Source of the DNA: Olsenella sp. SW781
GTDB lineage: Bacteria > Actinomycetota > Coriobacteriia > Coriobacteriales > Atopobiaceae
Assembly (NCBI RefSeq): GCF_012027725.1
Contig: NZ_SJOU01000008.1
Location: 57,306 to 121,305 of the forward strand
Reading direction: 5' to 3'
Length of the DNA: 64,000 bases
A model generated the notes under the pieces. The model made no database searches. It saw only the letters and a list, made by a program, of their open reading frames with translations, and was not told where the DNA came from. How positions within the stretch are numbered: the stretch's first letter is position 1; the number at the start of each line of letters is the position of its first letter. Below are positions 16,649 to 24,443 of this stretch, piece by piece. The position numbers were made by a program, and so were the translations under genes.

Positions 16649-17806
16649 CTAGATCCCCGCCTTCTCGTAGCGCTCGGCCATCTCCTCGAGCGTGACGAGC
16701 TCGGTGTCGGGCGCGTGGCCATAGCTGCCGAACTCGACGATGAGGGTGGCCACGGCCTCCTTCACGCCGGCCTCGATGACCTCGACCAGAGCCGCGCGGT
16801 CGTCGTCCTCAACCACGCCGTACATGACGGTGTCGTAGACGGCGGGGAGGAAGACGCGCGGATCCGGGTTCTCGGGGTGCTCCTTGAGCAGCTGGTAGAC
16901 GCCGCCGATCGACGGGCTCTCCTGGAGCTCCGGGCGCTTGGCGAAGAGCTCGCGCATGTTGCGGGTCACCGCGAGGCGGATGTCGGTGTCCACGTTGATC
17001 TTGTTGATGCCGGCGGGGATTGCGGCCTTGAGCTCGTCGAGGCTGATGCCGTAGGCGTTCTGGATGTTGCCGCCGAGGGCGTTGATCTCACGCACGATGT
17101 AGGCGGGGACGGTCGAGGAGCCGTGGCTCACGAGCGCGCAGTCGAGCCCCTCGTGGGCGAGGCACTCGCGGATGGCGATGGGGATCTCGCGGCGGAGCTT
17201 GACGTCCTTGCCCTTGGAGGGGCCGTGCATGGTGCCGTAGCTGATGGCGAGCGCGTCGACCTTGGTGTTGCGGACGAACTCGACCGCGGTGAGCGGGTTG
17301 GTGTAGGTGCTCGACGCGGCGAAGACGTGGTCCTCGACGCCGGCAAGCACGCCGAGCTCGCCCTCGACGGAGACGCCGCGCGGGTGCGCGTACTTGACGA
17401 CCTCTCGCGTGAGCTCCATGTTCTCCTCGAGCGGCAGGGACGATCCGTCGATCATGACGGAGGTGTAGCCGCCGGCGATGGCAGCCTTCACGCTCTCCAT
17501 GTCACGGCCGTGGTCGAGGTGCAGGACCACGGGGACGGGGCTGTTCTCGCCGTACCTCTTCACGGCGTCGCCGATGTTCCTGGCGCCGACGATCTTGTCC
17601 TCGACCGTGCCGTTGGCAAAGTCCGCGCGCCCTCCCATGAAGGCGTTGGCGAGGTCGGCGCCCTGCAGGATGGCGGCGCTCCTCAGCATCTCGTGGACCT
17701 CGATCACGGCCTTTGCCTGGCAGACGGCGTTGACGTTGAACGCGCCCTGGGCGTAGCCGCCCCTTCGCGCGGCGTCCAGGACGGGCTTGAGCGGAACGAG
17801 TGCCAT
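16649..17806 (-). CDS. Class II fructose/ketose-bisphosphate aldolase
   Basis: A 385-residue zinc-dependent class II aldolase cleaving a ketose 1,6-bisphosphate. Zinc and active-site segments are LHLDHGRD (near residue 95), VEGELGVLAG, CALVSHGSSTVP and INKINVDTDIRLA. Length and the C-terminal extension match the fructose-bisphosphate/tagatose-bisphosphate aldolase family, so the exact sugar is open. ATG 17806 follows AAGGAGATGGTCAC. It is the first enzyme gene behind the lacI-type regulator, which ends 117 bp upstream. Confidence 0.9.
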   Translation of the reverse strand: MALVPLKPVLDAARRGGYAQGAFNVNAVCQAKAVIEVHEMLRSAAILQGADLANAFMGGRADFANGTVEDKIVGARNIGDAVKRYGENSPVPVVLHLDHGRDMESVKAAIAGGYTSVMIDGSSLPLEENMELTREVVKYAHPRGVSVEGELGVLAGVEDHVFAASSTYTNPLTAVEFVRNTKVDALAISYGTMHGPSKGKDVKLRREIPIAIRECLAHEGLDCALVSHGSSTVPAYIVREINALGGNIQNAYGISLDELKAAIPAGINKINVDTDIRLAVTRNMRELFAKRPELQESPSIGGVYQLLKEHPENPDPRVFLPAVYDTVMYGVVEDDDRAALVEVIEAGVKEAVATLIVEFGSYGHAPDTELVTLEEMAERYEKAGI

Positions 17807-17923
17807 GTGACCATCTCCTTGTTCGTGCCCGGCCTACCCGGGCGCTGACAGATTGCGGTGCTGACGGTGCTTCTCGCGGTGGTGCGTATGCTCTGTGCTC
17901 GCCGGCGGGCGGCCCTCCTTCCG

Positions 17924-18982
17924 CTAGTGCCGCCGGGGCTCGATCTTGGGCTCGATGACGTTGGTGAGCTTGATGATTCGTGCGGAGGGGGCCCCGCCGC
18001 GCATGAGCGAGACGATCTCGTCCGCGCAGGCGACCCCCGTCTCGTAGTTGGGAAGGCGCGTATAGAAGTTGGCGGCAAGCCAGTTCTCGCCGTTGTTGGC
18101 GAGCTCGGCGTAGACGATGTTGCGGTCGGAGTCGATCTTCCGGAAGAAGTGGGTCCAGGTGGCCCAGCTGGTGATGATCGCGTCGCCGTCACGCGTCTCG
18201 GAGAGGATGCCCGAGGCCATCTCGAGGAGCCGGGCGGTGAGCCTGATGCCGTCCTCGGTGTTGCCCACCGTGTAGCGCTCGTCCCAGATGTCGATGTTGC
18301 TGAGGTCGATGGGGGCGTCGCGGACCTCGAGCTGCACGCCGGACGCCTGGCAGATGTCACGCACGCCCTGCTCGCGCAGGCGCTCCTGGGCGGTGTCGAT
18401 CTGGGGCCTCAGGTAGAGGACGCGCCGGCAGCCCCGCTCCACCACGCGCGAGGTGACGAGACGGGCGCCGCCGCGGTAGTCGAGGTCGACGGTGCTGTAG
18501 GCGTCCGCCTGCCGTTGGCAGTCAAAGACCACGAGCGGAGCGCGCTCCTCCTGGAGGACCTTGAGGCTCTCCTCGTCGGGCCCCTCGTTCTCGATGCCGA
18601 TGAAGATGATGCCGCCCACGCGGCCGGCGAGGTAGGCGCTCGCGTAGTCGGCGTGCCCGAGGCTGTCGACCTTGTTGCCGAGGAGAAGGACGTTGTAGCC
18701 GTCCTGCTCGAGCCGCGTCTGGATGCCGTAGGCCATCTGGCTGAAGCGGGGGACGGCGAGGTTCCTCCTCAGGACGACGCCCACGCAGGGGATGTTGCGG
18801 CTCCTCAGGGTGCGCGCGTGCGCGTTGGGCATGTAGTTGAGCTTGCGCGCCGCCTGGAGCACCCGCTCGCGGGTCTCCAGTCGGATGGACTGGCCGGGGG
18901 TGTTGTTGATGACGTAGGAGACGGTGGCCGCCGTAACCCCGGCTTCCTGTGCGACGTCCTTGAGCGTGGTTCGCCTGCCCAT
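17924..18982 (-). CDS. LacI-family transcriptional regulator
   Basis: A 352-residue repressor-type protein with the N-terminal LacI helix-turn-helix (TLKDVAQEAGVTAATVSYVINN) and hinge (ARTLRSRNIPCVGVV), followed by a periplasmic-binding-like sensor domain. ATG 18982 is chosen because GGAGGCGAG precedes it; an upstream ATG at 19000 gives six more residues but has a poorer site. It precedes the glycolytic/LarA operon on the same strand, so it probably controls it in response to a sugar or sugar phosphate. The divergent ABC transporter could also be a target. Confidence 0.88.
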   Translation of the reverse strand: MGRRTTLKDVAQEAGVTAATVSYVINNTPGQSIRLETRERVLQAARKLNYMPNAHARTLRSRNIPCVGVVLRRNLAVPRFSQMAYGIQTRLEQDGYNVLLLGNKVDSLGHADYASAYLAGRVGGIIFIGIENEGPDEESLKVLQEERAPLVVFDCQRQADAYSTVDLDYRGGARLVTSRVVERGCRRVLYLRPQIDTAQERLREQGVRDICQASGVQLEVRDAPIDLSNIDIWDERYTVGNTEDGIRLTARLLEMASGILSETRDGDAIITSWATWTHFFRKIDSDRNIVYAELANNGENWLAANFYTRLPNYETGVACADEIVSLMRGGAPSARIIKLTNVIEPKIEPRRH

Positions 18983-19000
18983 CTCGCCTCCTATCGTCAT

Positions 19001-19388
19001 TCTCGCTTTTTCGATTAAGCGAGATACTATCTGTTTACCATGACCTGCGGGGTAAAGGCTCAGAAACTTCGAGAAACACGCTTACGGTCAAATAACTACC
19101 GTTTACCGAGCTAGAGGGTCAGATAGGTCCCGAGCGGTACCAAATTCGCTGCAAGCGGTATTTACGAGAACTTAACTCTAGCAATTCCCGAAAAGCCGTG
19201 TTTACATGTCCATAACTTAATCGTTTGAGTAGAAAACGACTGAGTCGCACTTCGTTTCTCCCCGTTCTTCTCGCTTGCAGCTCTTGCTCTGATAGCACCA
19301 CCGCGCACGCTCAAACGCCGGATGCTCCCGCCGCCCCCACGCAGTTCGGAAGGAGGGGGATGACGGGATCGAACGAAGGAGGCCGTCA
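19001..19388. promoter_or_regulatory. AT-rich divergent promoter region with repeated TTTAC words
   Basis: This 388-bp gap separates the minus-strand lacI operon from the plus-strand ABC transporter genes and is clearly AT-richer than its surroundings. The word TTTAC recurs at about 19034, 19102, 19161 and 19201, within CTGTTTACCA, CCGTTTACCG, CGGTATTTACG and GTGTTTACATG. TTTACC at 19034 and GGTAAA at about 19051 form an inverted pair. These are plausible operators for the LacI-type protein. No ORF in the gap looks real. Confidence 0.4.
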
Positions 19389-20168
19389 TTGAAAGAGAAG
19401 AAAGTACCCATCTGGAGCAAGGTGCCAAGCTGGGCTTGGGCGCTGATCTCCCTGGCGCTGGCCGTGGCCCTGTGGCTCGCCGCATCGGGCACGTGGCCCG
19501 CCGTCTTCGCGTCTCCTGAGAAGGTCCTCGCGGCCTTCCTCGAGCGTGCGGAGAGCGGCCTGCTCTGGGAGCACGTCTGGGCGTCGGTCTCCCGCGTCCT
19601 CACGGGCTTTGGCATCGCCTTCGTGGTGTCCATCCCGGTGGCGTTCCTCATGGCGTGGTATGACCCGTTCCGCCACGTCGTCGAGCCGTGGATCCAGTTC
19701 ATCCGCAACATCCCGCCGCTGGCCTACGTCTTCCTGATTATCGCCGCCCTCGGCATCGGCCAGACCTCCAAGATCACGGTCATCTTCATCGCCGCGTTCC
19801 TCGTCATGGTCATCACCATCTACCAGGGCGTCAAGGGCGTGGACGTCACGCTCATCAAGGCGGCGCGCGTGCTCGGCGCCACCCAGAAGGACATCTTCTT
19901 CAAGGTCACCATCCCCGCCTCCACGCCGTTCATCCTCGTCGCGGCGCGCCTCGGCCTCTCCACCTCGCTCACCACGCTCATGGCGTCCGAGATCGTCGGC
20001 GGCGACAAGGGCATCGGCATGATGATCCAGCAGGCGAGCGGCTACTACCAGATGGACGTCGTGCTCCTGGGCATCATCCTGCTCGGCATCATCGGCATCT
20101 GCTTCGAGAAGATCGTTCGGTTCCTTGAGAGGAGGTTCACGGGATGGCAGGAAACGATTCAGCAGTAA
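19389..20168 (+). CDS. ABC transporter permease (SsuC/TauC/NrtB type)
   Basis: Inner-membrane permease of 259 residues with about six transmembrane helices. The EAA-type cytoplasmic loop that contacts the ATPase is seen as LIKAARVLGATQKDIFFKVTIP. It belongs to the BPD-type permeases for sulfonates, taurine, nitrate or hydroxymethylpyrimidine-like substrates. The start is TTG 19389, with AAGGAGG (19376-19382) at a good distance; no ATG is available in frame nearby. It overlaps the ATPase gene by 25 bp, showing translational coupling. Confidence 0.88.
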   Translation: MKEKKVPIWSKVPSWAWALISLALAVALWLAASGTWPAVFASPEKVLAAFLERAESGLLWEHVWASVSRVLTGFGIAFVVSIPVAFLMAWYDPFRHVVEPWIQFIRNIPPLAYVFLIIAALGIGQTSKITVIFIAAFLVMVITIYQGVKGVDVTLIKAARVLGATQKDIFFKVTIPASTPFILVAARLGLSTSLTTLMASEIVGGDKGIGMMIQQASGYYQMDVVLLGIILLGIIGICFEKIVRFLERRFTGWQETIQQ

Positions 20169-20935
20169 AGGTCCACATCGAGAACGTGGTCAAGAAGTTC
20201 AACACCCGCAAGGGCGAGGTGGTCGCCCTCAACGGCGCCAACTTCGACATCCACGAGAACGAGTTCGTGTGCGTCGTCGGGCCGTCCGGCTGCGGTAAGT
20301 CCACGCTCCTGAACATCATCGGTGGCCTCGAGGAGCCCACCGAGGGCCGCGTCCTGGTGGACGGCCAGGAGGTCACGGGCCCCGGTCCCGACCGCGGCAT
20401 CGTCTTCCAGCAGTACGCGCTCTTCCCCTGGCTCACGGTGCTCGAGAACGTCAAGTTCGGCCTCAAGCTCCAAGGCAAGTCCGACAAGGAGGCCGAGGAG
20501 ATCGCGCTCAAGTACATCAAGCTCGTCGAGCTCCAGGACTTCGTGCACTCCTATCCCAAGGAGCTCTCGGGCGGCATGAAGCAGCGTGTGGCCATCGCCC
20601 GCGCCTATGCGGTCAACCCCAAGGTCCTGCTCATGGACGAGCCCTTCGGCGCCCTTGACGCCCAGACCCGCACCCAGCTCCAGTCCGAGCTGCTCGAGAC
20701 CTGGGAGAAGGAGCAGAAGACCTGCTTCTTCATCACGCACGACGTCGAGGAGGCCATCATCCTCGCCCAGCGCGTCGTCATCATGTACGCCCGCCCGGGC
20801 CGCGTGAAGGAGATCGTGGACATCGACATCCCGTATCCCCGCACGCAGGAGACCAAGATGAGCCCGCGCTTCCTCGAGCTCAAGAACCACATCTGGAGCC
20901 AGGTCTACCAGGAGTACCTGTCCGTTCGCAAGTAG
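20144..20935 (+). CDS. ABC transporter ATP-binding protein (SsuB/TauB type)
   Basis: A 263-residue cytoplasmic ATPase. Walker A is GPSGCGKST near residue 49, the Q-loop is VFQQYALFPW, the signature is LSGGMKQRVAIARA and Walker B is VLLMDEPFGALD, with the H-loop FFITHDVEEA. The Q-loop and D-loop sequences match the SsuB/TauB/NitD subfamily. It is sandwiched between its permease and binding-protein genes. Start ATG 20144 follows AGGAGG within the end of the permease gene. Confidence 0.92.
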   Translation: MAGNDSAVKVHIENVVKKFNTRKGEVVALNGANFDIHENEFVCVVGPSGCGKSTLLNIIGGLEEPTEGRVLVDGQEVTGPGPDRGIVFQQYALFPWLTVLENVKFGLKLQGKSDKEAEEIALKYIKLVELQDFVHSYPKELSGGMKQRVAIARAYAVNPKVLLMDEPFGALDAQTRTQLQSELLETWEKEQKTCFFITHDVEEAIILAQRVVIMYARPGRVKEIVDIDIPYPRTQETKMSPRFLELKNHIWSQVYQEYLSVRK

Positions 20936-21022
20936 CGTTCCAGCAGGTTTTTCACGGGGGTGCGCCCCCGCAACACGGGAGGGCGGCGAGAAGGACTCGC
21001 CGTCGGAAGGAAAGGAAACGCA

Positions 21023-22117
21023 ATGAAGAAGCTTGACATGAACCAGCTCACCCGCCGCTCGTTCCTCAAGGTCGCCGGTGCCGCCGGCGTCGTGGGCTCG
21101 GGCCTCGTCCTCGCCGGCTGCGACGGCGGGACCAAGGAGCCCGAGGCCGACAGCACCTCCGACGACGCCTCCGAGGAGCCTGCCGGCAGCGAGTACGAGC
21201 CCGTCACCGTGCACGTGGCCTTCATGCCCAACCTGGGCTCTGCCGCCACGCTCTTCTCGGCCATCGACCAGGGCTACTTCGACGAGGTCGGCATCACCGT
21301 CGAGACCGAGCAGTTCCAGGCCGGCCCGGCCGAGATCACGGCCATGCAGTCCGGCTCCGTCGACATCTCCCAGATCGGCCACGGCGCCCACTCCCTCTGC
21401 ATCCAGGGCCAGGCCAAGATCTTCGCCTTCGACCAGCTCTCCCAGGCCGACTGCGTCGTCGCCAACAAGTCCCACGGCATCGAGACCGGCGCCGACCTCG
21501 CCGGCAAGACGGTGGGCGTCGCCTCCGGCACCTCCTCTGAGATCATCCTCCAGTACGTGCTCAAGGACGCCGGCCTCACCACCGACGACATCAACACCGT
21601 CGAGATGGACGTCTCCGGCATGACGACGGCCCTCATCTCCGGCCAGATCGACGCCGCCGCCACCTGGTCGCCCAACACCGTCACCCTCGAGGAGCAGCTC
21701 GGCGACGACTACCTCGTCCTCGGCACCAACACCGACTACTCCGACGAGGTCGCCTTCCCCGGCTCCTACGTCTGCCTGCCCGAGTACGCCGAGGAGAACC
21801 ACGACGTCCTCGTCCGCTTTGGCGCCGCCCTGGACAAGGGCAAGGTCTACCGCAACGAGCACATCGACGACGTGGCCAAGCTCCTTGCCTCCGAGCTCGG
21901 CGTCCCCGAGGACACGCTCCTTCAGTCCACGGGCGAGGGCGACTGGGCCGGCGCGGTCGACGCCATCGGCAACGTTGACGTCATCACCGGCTACTACGAG
22001 GCCCAGCAGAAGGTCTTCCTGGACGGCGGTCAGATCGAGGCCGAGGTGCCGGTCGAGGACTACGTCCTGGTCGACGTCATCACCGAGTCCGACGAGCTCT
22101 ATGAGACCATCAAGTAG
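21023..22117 (+). CDS. ABC transporter substrate-binding lipoprotein (SsuA/TauA-like)
   Basis: A 364-residue extracytoplasmic binding protein. The N-terminus combines a twin-arginine-like TRRSFLKVAG motif with a lipobox LVLAGC, so it is likely an exported lipoprotein (Cys about residue 33). The mature part has the NMT1/SsuA-like pattern VTVHVAFMPNLGSAATLFSAIDQGYF and repeated motifs of that fold. ATG 21023 follows GGAAAGGAAAC. The substrate is not readable; nearby sulfatase genes make a sulfonate or taurine attractive, but nitrate-like or pyrimidine ligands are equally possible on sequence alone. Confidence 0.88.
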   Translation: MKKLDMNQLTRRSFLKVAGAAGVVGSGLVLAGCDGGTKEPEADSTSDDASEEPAGSEYEPVTVHVAFMPNLGSAATLFSAIDQGYFDEVGITVETEQFQAGPAEITAMQSGSVDISQIGHGAHSLCIQGQAKIFAFDQLSQADCVVANKSHGIETGADLAGKTVGVASGTSSEIILQYVLKDAGLTTDDINTVEMDVSGMTTALISGQIDAAATWSPNTVTLEEQLGDDYLVLGTNTDYSDEVAFPGSYVCLPEYAEENHDVLVRFGAALDKGKVYRNEHIDDVAKLLASELGVPEDTLLQSTGEGDWAGAVDAIGNVDVITGYYEAQQKVFLDGGQIEAEVPVEDYVLVDVITESDELYETIK

Positions 22118-22168
22118 TACGCTCTGAGGTGATCGGAACCTGAGGGCCCCTACCGGTCCCCCCAACTT

Positions 22169-22220
22169 ACGGCCTCTCCGCAGCGGGGTGTCCCTCCCCA
22201 TCCGCGCGGGGAGGCCGTTT
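22169..22220 (+). terminator. Hairpin after the ABC transporter operon
   Basis: A 13-bp stem (22169-22181 pairing with 22206-22218, one G:U) is followed by TTT. It sits 50 bp after the binding-protein stop and before the nagB-like gene, consistent with termination of the transporter transcript. Confidence 0.7.
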
Positions 22221-22245
22221 CGCTCATGCGAGACAAGGAGGAAGC

Positions 22246-23061
22246 ATGGACTACTATCACATCTCCGCCGAGGACCTCGGTCGCGACGCGCGCGTCCCGC
22301 TCGTCTGCGCCGCCGACTCCGCCGAGGTGTTCTTCGACCTCGCCCTCGAGATGGTGAGCACCATCCGCGAGCACAACGCCCGTGGCGAGAAAACCGTCTT
22401 CATCTGCCCGGTGGGCCCGGTGGGCCACTACCCCTACTTCGTGAAGATGGTCAACGACCAGCGCATCTCCCTCAAGGACTGCTGGTTCATCAACATGGAC
22501 GAGTACCTGGACGACAACGACGAGTGGATCAGCATCGACAACCCGCTCTCCTTCCGCGGCTTCATGGCGCGCAACGTCTACGACAGGATCGACCCCGAGC
22601 TCGTGATGCCCGAGGAGCAGCGCATCTTCCCCGACCCGCACGACCCCGGCCACATCGGCCGCGTGATCGACGAGCTCGGCGGCGTGGACATCGCCTTCGG
22701 CGGCATCGGCATCACGGGGCACCTCGCCTTCAACGAGCCCCAGCCGGAGCTCACCTGCGAGGAGTTCGCCGCGCTCGAGACCCGCGCCCTCGACATCCAC
22801 CCCGAGACCCGCGCCACCAACTCCGTGGGCGACCTCGGCGGCGCGCTCGAGGACATGCCGCACCGCTGCGTGACCATCGGCATGCGCGAGATCCTGGGCG
22901 CCCGCAAGGTCCGCCTTGGCGTGTTCCGCGACTGGCACCGCGGCGTCGTGCGCCGCGCCGCCTACGGCGAGCCCACCGCCGCCTTCCCGGCCACGCTCCT
23001 GCAGGGTCACCCCGACGCCAAGATCTACGTGAACGACGTGGCCCGTCACCAGGCGTACTAG
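22246..23061 (+). CDS. NagB-like glucosamine-6-phosphate deaminase/isomerase
   Basis: A 271-residue member of the glucosamine-6-phosphate isomerase family, predicted to convert glucosamine 6-phosphate to fructose 6-phosphate and ammonia. FINMDEYLDD holds the enolisation Asp. GIGITGHLAFNEP keeps the ring-opening His and Glu, but the Asp that precedes GH in Escherichia coli NagB (GNDGHIAFNEP) is Thr here. The N-terminal loop CPVGPVGHYPYF also differs from the canonical sugar loop. This marks a divergent subgroup whose exact activity is uncertain. nagA follows 12 bp later. Confidence 0.75.
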   Translation: MDYYHISAEDLGRDARVPLVCAADSAEVFFDLALEMVSTIREHNARGEKTVFICPVGPVGHYPYFVKMVNDQRISLKDCWFINMDEYLDDNDEWISIDNPLSFRGFMARNVYDRIDPELVMPEEQRIFPDPHDPGHIGRVIDELGGVDIAFGGIGITGHLAFNEPQPELTCEEFAALETRALDIHPETRATNSVGDLGGALEDMPHRCVTIGMREILGARKVRLGVFRDWHRGVVRRAAYGEPTAAFPATLLQGHPDAKIYVNDVARHQAY

Positions 23062-23073
23062 GGAGGCGCGCTC

Positions 23074-24237
23074 ATGCTGTCCAACTGCTACATCACCGGC
23101 GCGCGCGTGCTCGCGGGCGACGAGCTCGCACGCCTCAACGTCACCGTCGAGGACGGCGTGGTCACCGGCCTCTCCTCGGCCTATGACAACGAGAAGGACC
23201 TTCCGGTCGTCGACGCGAGCGGGCTTCTCGCCCTGCCGGGCTTCATCGACGTGCACACGCACGGCGCCGCGGGCTTTGACGTGAACGCCGCCGACGTCGA
23301 GGGCCTGCGCACCATCGGCCGCTTCTTCGCCTCCCAGGGCACCACGGGCTGGCTCTGCTCCATCCTCACGGACACGCCGGAGCAGACGCTCTGGTGCATC
23401 GAGCAGGCCCGACAGGTCATCGAGGGCGGCCCCTACGACGGCGCCGCGCTCCTCGGCATCCACCTGGAGGGGCCGTGCCTCTCGAGCGAGTACAAGGGCG
23501 CCATGCCCGAGCACCTGCTCATGCACGAGGCCTCGGCCGACCTCTTCCGCCAGTACCAGGAGGCTGCCGGCGGGCACGTCCTCTACACCACGCTCGCCCC
23601 GGAGGTCCCGGGCGTGCCCGAGCTCATCCCGCAGCTCGAGGCCCTGGGCATCACCTGTGCCATCGGGCACAGCGGCGCCGGCTACGACCTCTCCTGGGCG
23701 TGCGTGAACGCGGGCGCCAAGGCCGCAACGCACGTGGGCAACGCGATGCGCCTCTTCCATCAGCACGAGCCCGCGATCTTTGGCGTGGCGCTCGAGAGCG
23801 ACATCTACGCGGAGACCATCTGCGACGGCCGCCACCTCGTGCCGGGAACGGTGCGCCTCTACGTCAAGGCCAAGGGGTGGGACCGCCTGCTCGGCATCAC
23901 GGACTCCATCATGGCCGCCGGCCTGCCGGACGGCAACTACAAGCTCGGCGTCAACGACGTCGTGGTGGAGGACGGCGACGCCAAGCTCGCCTCCACCGGC
24001 GTGCGCGCCGGCTCCACCCTCACGCAGGCCACCGCGCTGCGCAACTTCATGAAGTTCACCGGGGCGCCGGTGGAGAAGGCCGCCAAGCCGCTCTCCGAGA
24101 ACCCCGCGCGCCTCTTCGGCTGGACGGACCGCGGCCGTATCGCCGTCGGCGCGCATGCCGACCTCGTGCTCATGGACGACTCCTATGACGTCGTCCGCAC
24201 GATCGTGGGCGGACGCACCGTCTACGAGCGCGCGTAG
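23074..24237 (+). CDS. nagA: N-acetylglucosamine-6-phosphate deacetylase
   Basis: Removes acetate from N-acetylglucosamine 6-phosphate, the step before NagB in amino-sugar catabolism. The 387-residue amidohydrolase has FIDVHTHGAAGFDVN with the metal-binding His pair, HLEGPCLSSEYKGAM, AIGHSGAGYDL and ATHVGNAMRLF with further metal His, and the catalytic Asp in LGITDSIMAAG. The C-terminal GRIAVGAHADLVLMD closes the beta-sandwich. It lies in an operon with the NagB-like gene (12-bp gap, GGGAGG site). Confidence 0.93.
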   Translation: MLSNCYITGARVLAGDELARLNVTVEDGVVTGLSSAYDNEKDLPVVDASGLLALPGFIDVHTHGAAGFDVNAADVEGLRTIGRFFASQGTTGWLCSILTDTPEQTLWCIEQARQVIEGGPYDGAALLGIHLEGPCLSSEYKGAMPEHLLMHEASADLFRQYQEAAGGHVLYTTLAPEVPGVPELIPQLEALGITCAIGHSGAGYDLSWACVNAGAKAATHVGNAMRLFHQHEPAIFGVALESDIYAETICDGRHLVPGTVRLYVKAKGWDRLLGITDSIMAAGLPDGNYKLGVNDVVVEDGDAKLASTGVRAGSTLTQATALRNFMKFTGAPVEKAAKPLSENPARLFGWTDRGRIAVGAHADLVLMDDSYDVVRTIVGGRTVYERA

Positions 24238-24259
24238 TCCCGGCTCACAGCCCCCTTCC

Positions 24260-24285
24260 GAGGCGGCCCCATACGGGGCCGCCTC
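24260..24285 (+). terminator. Hairpin after nagA
   Basis: A perfect 11-bp stem, GAGGCGGCCCC with its complement, closed by a 4-nt ATAC loop, 22 bp after the nagA stop. There is no T-run, so strength is uncertain. Confidence 0.6.
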
Positions 24286-24358
24286 GTCCGTGCCGCGCGT
24301 TCTTCTCGCCCCGACCCGGGGTCTTCCCGGGGGCGCGCTTTGGCGTCCCGCCCGCTCC

Positions 24359-24399
24359 GCCTCCCGCTCGCCCATGGCGAAATTAGGCGAGCGGGAGGC
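24359..24399. promoter_or_regulatory. 14-bp inverted repeat before the GH13 gene
   Basis: Arms 24359-24372 (GCCTCCCGCTCGCC) and 24386-24399 are exact complements with a 13-nt spacer. A possible -10 box TAGAAT is at 24403-24408, so the repeat covers the -35 position of that promoter. An operator for a local regulator is the likeliest reading; a hairpin ending an upstream transcript is an alternative. Confidence 0.45.
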
Positions 24400-24443
24400 C
24401 GCTAGAATGTTGGGGGTCCGCTGTCTTTGAGAGGAGCTCCATC

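Noticed and set aside
20159..24375. Long minus-strand frames opposite the ABC, nagB and nagA genes
   Set aside because: Antisense shadows of well-identified plus-strand genes.
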